Source: Anaeromyxobacter sp. (lineage in GTDB: Bacteria > Myxococcota > Myxococcia > Myxococcales > Anaeromyxobacteraceae). From it: a stretch of DNA of 9,462 nucleotides. The DNA is taken from assembly GCA_020028115.1 (NCBI GenBank), contig JAHWYA010000039.1, positions 1 to 9,462 of the forward strand. Reading direction: 5' to 3'. This document shows positions 1-7,807 of this stretch, piece after piece. Every line of letters starts with the position of its first letter. Position 1 is the stretch's first letter. The notes under the pieces are model-generated. The model saw nothing but the letters and a program-made list of their open reading frames with translations, was not told where the DNA came from and searched no databases. The position numbers were made by a program, and so were the translations under genes.

Positions 1-522
1 GTGGCCGTCTCGCCGAAGAAGGACGCCGCGATCCAGCTCACGTCCGCGGGGAAGCTCTCTCCGGAGGAGGCGTCGAAGAAGTTCTTCTCGCAGCAGGGGG
101 TGAAGCCCGCCGCGTTCACCGGAGCGGCCGGCGGCCTCCCCGCGAACGCGCGCTACTTCCAGGCCGAGACCGAGCAGGGCGTCGTCGGCGGGCTCGTCGC
201 GTTCCTCCCCACGGGCGGCGGCTCGCTCATGCTCGTCGGCTTCACCGGCGCGCAGAGCGTCCCCGCCTACGACGCCACGTTCAAGGCGGCGGCGGCGAGC
301 TACGCGCCGCTCACCGACCCCGCGGCGCTCGCCGTGCAGCCCGCGAGGATCGAGCTCGTGAAGGTGCCCCGCGACATGACGGTCGCCGAGTTCACGGCCG
401 AGTTCCCGTCCACGGCCCCGGCGGACGTGGTCGCGACGCTGAACGGGGTCGCGAAGGACGGGCGCCTGCAGGCCGGCCGGACGGCGAAGCGGATCGTGGG
501 GGGCGTCGCGCCCAAGAAGTGA
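1..522 (+). CDS. C-terminal part of M48-family metalloprotease (5' end outside window)
   Basis: Reading frame 1 is open from the first base to a TGA at 520-522, giving 173 residues. The first codon is GTG, but no ribosome binding site can be seen, so this is most likely an internal Val and the gene starts upstream. The zinc site (HExxH) would lie in the missing part. What remains resembles the C-terminal extension of envelope-associated M48 (BepA/Ste24-like) proteases of deltaproteobacteria. First comes a mixed alpha/beta segment (about 1-105) with a glycine-rich turn and the sequence [10 protein letters not shown] LysM-like tail follows (about 114-168): [14 protein letters not shown], a PST motif, then LNGV and KRIVGG. 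Family assignment is from recalled similarity of this tail; the catalytic residues are not in view. The stop lies 36 bases before the cimA start. Confidence 0.7.
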   Translation: MAVSPKKDAAIQLTSAGKLSPEEASKKFFSQQGVKPAAFTGAAGGLPANARYFQAETEQGVVGGLVAFLPTGGGSLMLVGFTGAQSVPAYDATFKAAAASYAPLTDPAALAVQPARIELVKVPRDMTVAEFTAEFPSTAPADVVATLNGVAKDGRLQAGRTAKRIVGGVAPKK

Positions 523-542
523 AAGCCCCGCGGGGGTGTGTG

Positions 543-548
543 TATACT
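543..548 (+). promoter_or_regulatory. Candidate -10 box (TATACT) for cimA-leuB
   Basis: TATACT matches the sigma-70 -10 consensus in five of six positions and stands out in a GC-rich background. Transcription would begin about 7 bases downstream, near 555, only a few bases before the ATG at 559. No good -35 box is seen near 520-525. A perfect 10-bp palindrome, CCCCGCGGGG (526-535), occupies the expected spacer and could be an operator. This is inference from sequence only. Confidence 0.4.
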
Positions 549-558
549 CCCACCCCCT

Positions 559-2136
559 ATGATCCAGATTTACGACACGACCCTGCGCGACGGGACGCAG
601 CGCGAGGGCATCTCGCTGTCGGTCGACGACAAGCTCCGGATCGCCCGCCGCCTCGACGACCTCGGCGTCTCCTTCATCGAGGGCGGCTGGCCCGGGTCGA
701 ACCCGAAGGACGCGGAGTTCTTCGAGCGCGCCCGCGCGATGACCTGGCGCCGCGCCCTCGTCGCCGCCTTCGGCTCCACCTGCCGGGTCGGCGGCGGGCC
801 GGAGGACGACGCGAACATCAAGGCGCTCCTCGACTCCGGGGCGCCGGTCTGCACGGTCGTCGGGAAGACCTGGACGCTGCACGTCACGGACGTCCTCCGG
901 ACGACGCTCGAGGACAACCTCCGCATCATCGAGAAGAGCCTCGCCCACCTCAAGTCGAAGGGGCGCCGGGTCATCTACGACGCGGAGCACTTCTTCGACG
1001 GGTACCGCGCCGATCCCGCCTACGCGCTCGAGACGCTGAAGGCGGCCGCCCGGGGCGGGGCCGAGACCCTGGTGCTGTGCGACACGAACGGCGGCTCGAT
1101 GCCGTGGCAGATCGCGGAGATCGTCCGCGCGGTGCGGGCCGCGGTGAGCACGCCGCTCGGCGTCCACACCCACAACGACAGCGAGACGGCGGTCGCGAAC
1201 TCCCTCGCCGCGGTGATGGAGGGGGCGATCCAGATCCAGGGCACGATCAACGGCTACGGCGAGCGCTGCGGGAACGCGAACCTCTGCTCGATCATCCCGT
1301 CGCTCGAGCTGAAGCTCGGGAAGCGGTGCCTGCCGGACGGCCACCTCCAGACGCTGACCGAGGTCGCGCACTTCGTCGCCGAGGTCGCGAACCTCGCGCC
1401 CGACGAGCACCTCGCCTACGTCGGCAAGTCCGCGTTCGCGCACAAGGGCGGCATCCACGTCGCCGCGATGCGCCGCACCGCCGCGTCGTACCAGCACATC
1501 GTCCCGGAGCTCGTCGGGAACCACCAGCGCGTCGTCGTGTCGGAGCTCTCCGGCCGCGGCAACCTCCTGTCGAAGGCCGAGGAGTTCGGCCTCGCCGCGG
1601 GCGACGTCGGCGGCGTGCTGAACGAGATCAAGGCGCTCGAGGCGAAGGGCTTCTCGTTCGAGGCGGCGGAGGCGTCGGTCGCGCTCATGATGAAGCGCGC
1701 GGAGCCGGCGTACCGCCCGCCGTTCGAGCTCGTCGACTTCCTCGTGAACGTCGAGCACCGGACGGGCCGCGGGATCTTCTCCGAGGCGATGGTGAAGGTG
1801 CGCGTCGCCGGCGAGCTGCTCCACACCGCGGCGGAGGGCGACGGTCCCGTCGACGCCCTCGACCACGCGCTCAGGAAGGCGCTCACCCCGCGCTTCCCGG
1901 AGGTGAACGAGCTGCACCTCGTCGACTACAAGGTCCGCATCCTCGACGGCAGCAACGGCACGGGCGCGACGACGCGCGTGCTCGTGGACTCGCAGCGCGG
2001 CACGCGCCGCTGGTCCACGGTCGGGGCGAGCACGAACATCATCGAGGCGAGCTGGCGCGCGCTGGTGGACGCCGTGGAGTACGGCCTCACCGTCGCGCAG
2101 GAGCCGGAGCGCCCGCAGCCAGGGAGAGAGCCGTGA
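559..2136 (+). CDS. cimA: (R)-citramalate synthase
   Basis: Condenses pyruvate and acetyl-CoA to (R)-citramalate, the committed step of threonine-independent isoleucine synthesis in the cytoplasm. The 525 residues match the usual CimA length. The N-terminal HMGL-like TIM barrel opens with [13 protein letters not shown] (5-17, with catalytic R10 and metal-binding D11). It continues with EGGWPGSNP (41-49), typical of CimA rather than LeuA, then HTHND (203-207, metal-binding His pair) and [12 protein letters not shown] (231-242). A communication region contains [11 protein letters not shown] (291-301). The C-terminal LeuA-type allosteric domain is at about 390-510, including [11 protein letters not shown] (463-473), so isoleucine feedback is likely. 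The start at 559 places the conserved barrel strand right at the N-terminus. An in-frame GTG at 538 would add seven poorly conserved residues. No Shine-Dalgarno is visible before 559. The stop overlaps the leuB start. Confidence 0.93.
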   Translation: MIQIYDTTLRDGTQREGISLSVDDKLRIARRLDDLGVSFIEGGWPGSNPKDAEFFERARAMTWRRALVAAFGSTCRVGGGPEDDANIKALLDSGAPVCTVVGKTWTLHVTDVLRTTLEDNLRIIEKSLAHLKSKGRRVIYDAEHFFDGYRADPAYALETLKAAARGGAETLVLCDTNGGSMPWQIAEIVRAVRAAVSTPLGVHTHNDSETAVANSLAAVMEGAIQIQGTINGYGERCGNANLCSIIPSLELKLGKRCLPDGHLQTLTEVAHFVAEVANLAPDEHLAYVGKSAFAHKGGIHVAAMRRTAASYQHIVPELVGNHQRVVVSELSGRGNLLSKAEEFGLAAGDVGGVLNEIKALEAKGFSFEAAEASVALMMKRAEPAYRPPFELVDFLVNVEHRTGRGIFSEAMVKVRVAGELLHTAAEGDGPVDALDHALRKALTPRFPEVNELHLVDYKVRILDGSNGTGATTRVLVDSQRGTRRWSTVGASTNIIEASWRALVDAVEYGLTVAQEPERPQPGREP

Positions 2137-3194
2137 AGGCGAGCATCGTCGTACTGCCCGGTGACGGGATCGGCCCGGAGGTGACCCGCGAGGCGCTCCG
2201 GGTCCTGAAGGCCGTGGCGCAGAAGAAGGGGCACGAGCTGCGGTTCACCGAGCGGCTCATGGGCGGTTGCTCCATCGACGCCCACGGCGTCGCCCTCACC
2301 GACGAGGTCCTGAAGGAGTGCCAGGCCTCCGACGCGGTGCTCCTCGGCGCGGTCGGCGGGCCGAAGTGGGACGACCCGAAGGCGAAGGTCCGGCCAGAGC
2401 AGGGGCTCCTCGGCCTGCGCAAGGGGCTCGGCGTCTTCGCGAACCTCCGCCCGGTGCGCGTGCACGAGCAGCTCCTCGACTCGTCGCCGATCAAGCCGGA
2501 CCGGCTGCGCGGGGTCGACATCCTCGTCATCCGCGAGCTCACCGGCGGCCTGTACTTCGGTCAGCCGAAGGGGCGCGACCGCAAGGACGGCCACGAGCGC
2601 GCGTTCGACACCCTCGAGTACTCGGACTTCGAGGTGCAGCGGGTCGTCGAGCTCGCGTTCCGGCTCGCGAAGGCGCGCAAGAAGAAGGTGACCTCCGTCG
2701 ACAAGGCGAACGTGCTCGAGTCGTCCCGGCTGTGGCGCCAGATCGCCGCCGACGTCGGCGGGCGGAACCCCGACGTCGCGCTCGACCACATGCTCGTCGA
2801 CACGGCCGCCATGCGGCTCGTGACGAGCCCGGCGACGATGGACGTCGTCGTGACCGAGAACATGTTCGGCGACATCCTCACCGACGAGGCGTCGGTGCTC
2901 GCCGGCTCGATGGGCATGCTCCCCTCCGCCTCCATCGGCGAGAAGGGGCCCGGGCTGTACGAGCCGATCCACGGCTCGGCGCCGGACATCGCGGGGAAGG
3001 GGATCGCGAACCCCGTCGGCACGGTCCTGTCGTCGGCGATGATGCTGCGCCACTCCCTCGGGCTCACGGCGGAGGCGAAGGTCATCGAGGACGCCGTCGA
3101 CCGTGCGATCACCGAGGGCTGCCGGACGCGCGACCTCGGCGGCGCGCTCACGACGACGCAGATGACGGACGAGATCCTGAAGCGGCTCTCGTAG
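2133..3194 (+). CDS. leuB: 3-isopropylmalate dehydrogenase
   Basis: NAD-dependent oxidative decarboxylase of the beta-decarboxylating dehydrogenase family. It oxidises 3-isopropylmalate for leucine and, beside CimA, most likely 3-methylmalate to 2-oxobutanoate for isoleucine. The protein has 353 residues, the normal length. Substrate residues by hand alignment with the Thermus enzyme: R96, R106, R134 (in RELTGG), Y141, K191 ([10 protein letters not shown]) and D223. The metal-binding aspartates are D247 and D251 in the family signature [12 protein letters not shown] (243-254). The NAD-specific segment [15 protein letters not shown] (280-294) has Asp285 after HGSAP, indicating NAD rather than NADP. 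The start is the GTG at 2133, which shares four bases (GTGA) with the cimA stop and has a good ribosome site, AGGGAGAG, at 2121-2128. This implies translational coupling. Terminator at 3219-3252. Confidence 0.96.
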   Translation: MKASIVVLPGDGIGPEVTREALRVLKAVAQKKGHELRFTERLMGGCSIDAHGVALTDEVLKECQASDAVLLGAVGGPKWDDPKAKVRPEQGLLGLRKGLGVFANLRPVRVHEQLLDSSPIKPDRLRGVDILVIRELTGGLYFGQPKGRDRKDGHERAFDTLEYSDFEVQRVVELAFRLAKARKKKVTSVDKANVLESSRLWRQIAADVGGRNPDVALDHMLVDTAAMRLVTSPATMDVVVTENMFGDILTDEASVLAGSMGMLPSASIGEKGPGLYEPIHGSAPDIAGKGIANPVGTVLSSAMMLRHSLGLTAEAKVIEDAVDRAITEGCRTRDLGGALTTTQMTDEILKRLS

Positions 3195-3218
3195 GTCGCG
3201 CTCCGCCCCGTCGCCTCC

Positions 3219-3252
3219 ACGCCGCCGGCCCGCGCCGGCGGCGTTTTCTGTT
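3219..3252 (+). terminator. Intrinsic terminator of the cimA-leuB operon
   Basis: A perfect 11-bp stem (3219-3229 with 3234-3244, ACGCCGCCGGC and its complement) closes a 4-base loop (CCGC). It runs straight into TTTTCTGTT (3244-3252). It begins 25 bases after the leuB stop, the expected place for an operon end. Confidence 0.9.
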
Positions 3253-3567
3253 GGGGCGTTCTGGCGCGAAGCTCCCCCGAAATGCGCGCTCGCTGCGTCG
3301 TTTCGTACCCGGGGCGGCTACCCCGTGCGGCATGTGGAGCGGATCGCTCCAGGTGGACTCGGCGTGTCCACGAAGCGGGACGTACGCGGGAAACAGGTCC
3401 CGCCGTTCCCCGTCAATGTGATGCCGATCAAGACTGTTGAGAAGCTAACCATGTGATTTTGCTGACGTTCGCGACGTTTCGTCGCATCGCGTTGCGCGAT
3501 GCGAATGCGTATCAACGAGGGCAACACCGTGCTGCCGCGTGCGCGAGTACGCGGGGAGGCTCAACGG
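3253..3567. other. Gene-free, hairpin-rich region of low GC
   Basis: No convincing coding frame lies between the leuB terminator and the small gene at 3568. Part of the stretch, about 3411-3530, is near half GC, far below its surroundings. Perfect inverted repeats seen: CGGGG/CCCCG (3310-3314 with 3321-3325), GGAGCG/CGCTCC (3336-3341 with 3345-3350), GTGGAC/GTCCAC (3353-3358 with 3366-3371) and GCGGGAC/GTCCCGC (3375-3381 with 3397-3403). There is also a 10-bp stem with a 3-base loop (3482-3491 with 3495-3504). CGGCAT (3328-3333) can pair with ATGCCG (3421-3426), enclosing three of the hairpins in a cloverleaf-like fold. This could be a small RNA or a long structured leader of the 3568 gene. 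I recognise no known RNA family, and expression is unknown. Confidence 0.4.
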
Positions 3568-3816
3568 ATGCCCGACATGACCGCGATCGAGCTCGAGGCG
3601 GGGACCATCTCGCCGACCATCAACCCGCGCCTCGTGGATCACGTCCTCGAGCTCATCGGCGGAGCGCTCTTCAGCGCGGCGCTCGTCGCCGGAGGGATCG
3701 TGCTCGTCACGGTCGCCCTGATGGCCGGCGTCGTGGGGTCGCCGGTCCTCGTGGCCGCGATCGCGTTCGTGGCGGTGCGGCGGCGGCGCGCCCGTGCGCT
3801 CGCCGGGCACCGCTGA
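3568..3816 (+). CDS. Small predicted membrane protein, function unknown
   Basis: Encodes 82 residues. The start is chosen at ATG 3568 because GGGGAGG (3553-3559) sits 8 bases upstream. An upstream in-frame ATG at 3499 lies inside a strong hairpin and would add 23 unlikely residues. An internal ATG at 3577 is an alternative. The N-terminal 27 residues are mildly acidic. About 31-53 and 57-70 are hydrophobic (GGALFSAALVAGGIVLVTVA and SPVLVAAIAFVAV), giving one long or two short membrane spans. The basic tail RRRRARALAGHR should stay in the cytoplasm by the positive-inside rule. Codon third positions are GC-rich, unlike the preceding intergenic stretch, which supports real coding. I do not recognise a family. 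Downstream is a shared terminator with the convergent EF-G gene. Confidence 0.65.
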   Translation: MPDMTAIELEAGTISPTINPRLVDHVLELIGGALFSAALVAGGIVLVTVALMAGVVGSPVLVAAIAFVAVRRRRARALAGHR

Positions 3817-3840
3817 CGCCCTCCGGCACGTGACGCCGCG

Positions 3841-3878
3841 CGAAGGCCCCGGGCGCGTCCGCGCCCGGGGCTGCTTCG
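3841..3878. terminator. Bidirectional terminator between convergent genes
   Basis: GCCCCGGGCGC (3846-3856) pairs perfectly with GCGCCCGGGGC (3861-3871) around a 4-base loop. Flanking CGAAG (3841-3845) and CTTCG (3874-3878) extend the stem across a 2-base bulge. It lies 24 bases after the small membrane-protein stop and just beyond the EF-G stop on the other strand. The T-tracts are weak (TGCTTCGTCTT on the plus side), as is common in GC-rich genomes. Confidence 0.7.
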
Positions 3879-3881
3879 TCT

Positions 3882-5945
<2,064 letters not shown>

Positions 5946-6139
5946 GCGGCGACGCTCCTCACGCCGAGGAAAGCACCGATCCCGCGGCGCGTCCACGTGC
6001 GGCGCGCGCAGCCCGGCGCGGCGCATGTGGGTGCGCGACGACCGCGGGCGCCACGCAGCCCTTGGAAGAGGAACCCCGGGTCGTGTATTGATCCCCGACG
6101 AACCGGCACTCTTCGAATCGAACCACGCAGGGAGGAATC

Positions 6140-6784
6140 ATGAAGCTCCGCTCGCTCGTCGCCGTCGCGCTCCTCGTCCCCGCCGCCGCGCTCGCCGCAC
6201 CCTCCAAGCCGGGCGCAAGCAAGCCGCCACCCGCGAGGCCCGCGGCCGCCTCGTCCTCCGGCGGCGGCCAGCTGCAAGGGCTGCAGGTCGGCGGCTTCAT
6301 CGGCTACGAGACCGATGACCTCTCCGGCCTCTCGCTCCGCGTCGACGGGGAGATCCCGTTCCAGCAGCTGAGCCCGCAGGTGAAGCTCTCCTTCGTCGGC
6401 TCGCTCGGCTACTCGCGGCTGAGCTGGGATGTCCCGTTCGGCGACCTCACCGCGAACGTCGTCAAGATCGTCCCGGCGGCGCGGTTCACCCTCCCTCTGA
6501 ACCCGCAGTTCGAGGTGTTCGGGGACGCCGGGCTCGGCCTCGCGTACGTCTCGATGAAGTACGAAGCTAACGTGTTCGGGCAGACCTTCTCCGCGTCCGA
6601 CAGCTCCCTCAACATCATGATGCGGCTCGGCGCGGGCGCCTTCTACCTCGTGAACCCGCAGCTCAAGCTCGGCGCGATGATCGAGCTCGACCCGGTGTTC
6701 GGCGACTACGGCTACGCCGCGAACGGCATCGGCGGCAGCCAGAACACCTTCCTCTTCCAGGTCGGCGCGATGTTCAAGCTGTAG
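6140..6784 (+). CDS. Outer-membrane beta-barrel protein (OmpW/OMP_b-brl-like)
   Basis: Encodes 214 residues. A classical signal peptide (KLR, then a hydrophobic run, ending ALA before A20) directs export. Residues 20-46 are a Pro/Ala/Ser-rich linker. From about 48 to the end, alternating polar and hydrophobic residues with Gly/aromatic turns suggest an eight-strand-type barrel. The protein ends in a strand, TFLFQVGAMFKL, though the last residue is Leu rather than the usual Phe. Start: ATG 6140 with a strong AGGGAGGA (6129-6136) just upstream. Possible promoter: TTGGAA (6062-6067) and TATTGA (6086-6091), spaced 18, weak. It is divergent from EF-G across 194 bases and closed by a terminator at 6807-6838. 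It is homologous by eye to the next gene. Ligand or transport role unknown. Confidence 0.82.
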   Translation: MKLRSLVAVALLVPAAALAAPSKPGASKPPPARPAAASSSGGGQLQGLQVGGFIGYETDDLSGLSLRVDGEIPFQQLSPQVKLSFVGSLGYSRLSWDVPFGDLTANVVKIVPAARFTLPLNPQFEVFGDAGLGLAYVSMKYEANVFGQTFSASDSSLNIMMRLGAGAFYLVNPQLKLGAMIELDPVFGDYGYAANGIGGSQNTFLFQVGAMFKL

Positions 6785-6806
6785 CCCGCCGCCCCCAGCG
6801 TCCCTC

Positions 6807-6847
6807 GACGCCCCGGGTGCGAGAGCGCCCGGGGCGTCGCTCTCTCC
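6807..6847 (+). terminator. Intrinsic-type terminator with GAGA tetraloop
   Basis: GACGCCCCGGGTGC (6807-6820) pairs with GCGCCCGGGGCGTC (6825-6838), 14 bp with one T-G wobble, closed by a GAGA (GNRA-type) loop. It is followed by GCTCTCTCC rather than a clean T-run. It lies 22 bases after the first barrel-protein stop, so the downstream paralogue probably has its own promoter. Confidence 0.75.
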
Positions 6848-6861
6848 GGGCCCCGGAAGTG

Positions 6862-6899
6862 CACGCTCCGCGGTGGGTCCACCACCGGCGCGGAGCGTG
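6862..6899. repeat. Inverted repeat upstream of second barrel gene
   Basis: CACGCTCCGCG (6862-6872) and CGCGGAGCGTG (6889-6899) are perfect 11-bp complements. Inner GTGG/CCAC (6873-6876 with 6882-6885) extends the stem with a 3-base bulge. The right arm lies inside the duplicated leader element. The same right-arm bases can instead pair with CGCTCCGTG at 6910-6918, so two mutually exclusive hairpins are possible. It may be an operator or a transcript fold. Confidence 0.55.
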
Positions 6900-6938
6900 G
6901 CCGGCCCCCCGCTCCGTGGCGAAGGTCCCGCTGCCGCA
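6885..6938 (+). promoter_or_regulatory. Leader element, copy A (upstream of second barrel gene)
   Basis: Aligned without gaps to 7725-7778, 45 of 54 bases are identical. The first 21 bases (beginning CCGGCGCGGAGCG) are identical. After 9 mostly different bases come identical CGTGGCGAA (6915-6923) and CTGCCGCA (6931-6938). The element ends 26 bases before the ATG at 6965. Hairpins possible in this copy are not conserved in copy B, which favours a protein-binding or promoter role over a conserved RNA fold. The function is unknown. Confidence 0.6.
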
Positions 6939-6964
6939 CCGCGCGTGCGGGAGGCGGGGCCCGA

Positions 6965-7705
6965 ATGGAGCGACGCACGAGGTGGTGGACGGCGGTCGTC
7001 GCGGTGCTGGTCGCGTGCGCCGCGCCGAGCGGGGCACGGGCGGCCCCGCAGGGCGAGCCGGCCGATCCTCCCCCCGAGGGTGCCGAGCCCGCGAGCGAGG
7101 GGGTCGTCCCGGCGGCCATCGTCGCCCCCGGCGGCGAAGCCTTCGCCCCCGTCCCTCCTCCCGGCGCCGCGGCCCCCGCCAGAGGTCGCGTGCCGCGCGA
7201 CGACGGCGGCATCCGCGCCGGGATGCTCGCCGGGTATGAGCAGGGCCATTCGGGCGGGCCGACGCTCCGGGCACTGCTCGAGATCCCCTCGCGCGACCTG
7301 TCGCCGCGGGCCCGGCTGTCCTGGGCGGTGTCGGTCGGGTGGGCGCGCCTCTCGCGCACGGACCACGACCCGATCGCCGAGCGCACCACCACCGCGAACG
7401 TCCTGACCGCCGTCGGCGGGCCGCGGATCACGCTGCTCCCGCGCCCGCGCCTCGGGCTTTGGGCGGAGGGGGCGGCCGGCCTGTACCACGCCGGGTCCCG
7501 TGTGCGCCGGGACTTCGGGTTCGCGCTCGGGAGCCGCGTCGAGCACCGGACCGACCGCGGCCTCGCCGTGCACCTCGGCGCTGGCGCGTGGCTCGACGCG
7601 ACCCCACGCATGCGCCTGGGCGCGGGGCTCGGGGTCGAGCCGTACCTCGGCGGCCTGTCGCAGACCTCGTTGCTCGTGCAGGCCGGCTTTGCGTACCGGC
7701 TCTGA
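6965..7705 (+). CDS. Outer-membrane beta-barrel protein, paralogue of the 6140 gene
   Basis: Encodes 246 residues. The N-terminal signal (ERRTRWW then a hydrophobic run) has a likely cut after ARA (residue 26). An LVAC at 15-18 also fits a lipobox, so lipidation cannot be excluded. Residues 27-80 are a long Pro/Ala/Glu-rich linker. The barrel (about 82-246) aligns by eye with the preceding gene: GYE..., EIP...LSP...LS...S.G..RLS, TANV, LGAGA and a shared terminal strand pattern (SQTSLLVQAGFAYRL against SQNTFLFQVGAMFKL). The copy is more Arg-rich and clearly diverged, so the duplication is old. The ribosome site GGGAGG (6949-6954) lies 10 bases before the ATG. The 5' region carries leader copy A. 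Function unknown; an outer-membrane structural or transport role is inferred. Confidence 0.75.
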   Translation: MERRTRWWTAVVAVLVACAAPSGARAAPQGEPADPPPEGAEPASEGVVPAAIVAPGGEAFAPVPPPGAAAPARGRVPRDDGGIRAGMLAGYEQGHSGGPTLRALLEIPSRDLSPRARLSWAVSVGWARLSRTDHDPIAERTTTANVLTAVGGPRITLLPRPRLGLWAEGAAGLYHAGSRVRRDFGFALGSRVEHRTDRGLAVHLGAGAWLDATPRMRLGAGLGVEPYLGGLSQTSLLVQAGFAYRL

Positions 7706-7707
7706 CC

Positions 7708-7730
7708 CGCCGGGCGGGGCACGCCCGGCG
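7708..7730 (+). terminator. Possible terminator hairpin after second barrel gene
   Basis: CGCCGGGC (7708-7715) pairs with GCCCGGCG (7723-7730) around a 7-base loop, two bases after the stop. There is no T-run. Its 3' arm overlaps the start of leader copy B, so it could equally be part of that regulatory region. Confidence 0.4.
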
Positions 7731-7778
7731 CGGAGCGTGGCCGGCTGCAAGCGGCGTGGCGAACGTCGCCCTGCCGCA
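7725..7778 (+). promoter_or_regulatory. Leader element, copy B (upstream of secreted-protein gene)
   Basis: Second copy of the element at 6885-6938, with identical spacing of the conserved blocks: first 21 bases at 7725-7745, CGTGGCGAA at 7755-7763, CTGCCGCA at 7771-7778. In this copy GCGGC/GCCGC (7751-7755 with 7773-7777) and GGCGA/TCGCC (7758-7762 with 7766-7770) form a tidy hairpin. That hairpin is broken in copy A. The element ends 29 bases before the ATG at 7808. A shared regulator of the two genes is the simplest reading. Confidence 0.6.
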
Positions 7779-7807
7779 GGCCGTACGCGGCGACGGAGCC
7801 ACACGAC

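Noticed and set aside
526..535. CCCCGCGGGG as a terminator of the protease gene
   Set aside because: The palindrome leaves no room for a stable loop and no T-run follows; an operator role is more plausible.
519..2132. Long plus-strand open frame running into leuB from upstream
   Set aside because: It is the +2 shadow of cimA, rich in Arg/Gly/Pro without domain motifs. leuB proper begins at GTG 2133 with its own ribosome site.
3437..3465. TTGAGA (3437-3442) as a -35 box for the small membrane-protein gene
   Set aside because: At 17 bases downstream the sequence is TGCTGA, a poor -10 match; TGTGAT (3452-3457) is too close.
3318..3527. 69-codon minus-strand open frame in the gene-free region
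   Set aside because: No ribosome site, no GC bias at third codon positions and no recognisable domain; it overlaps the inverted repeats.
6885..6905. Known riboswitch class for the leader element
   Set aside because: Core motifs recalled for c-di-GMP, cobalamin, glycine, fluoride, guanidine and ZTP riboswitches are not present, and pairing is not conserved between the two copies.
6917..6932. Sigma-54 promoter (TGGC ... GCT) in leader copy A
   Set aside because: GG and GC have the right spacing in copy A, but the GC is CC in copy B and the usual TT before it is CC, so it is not a shared feature.
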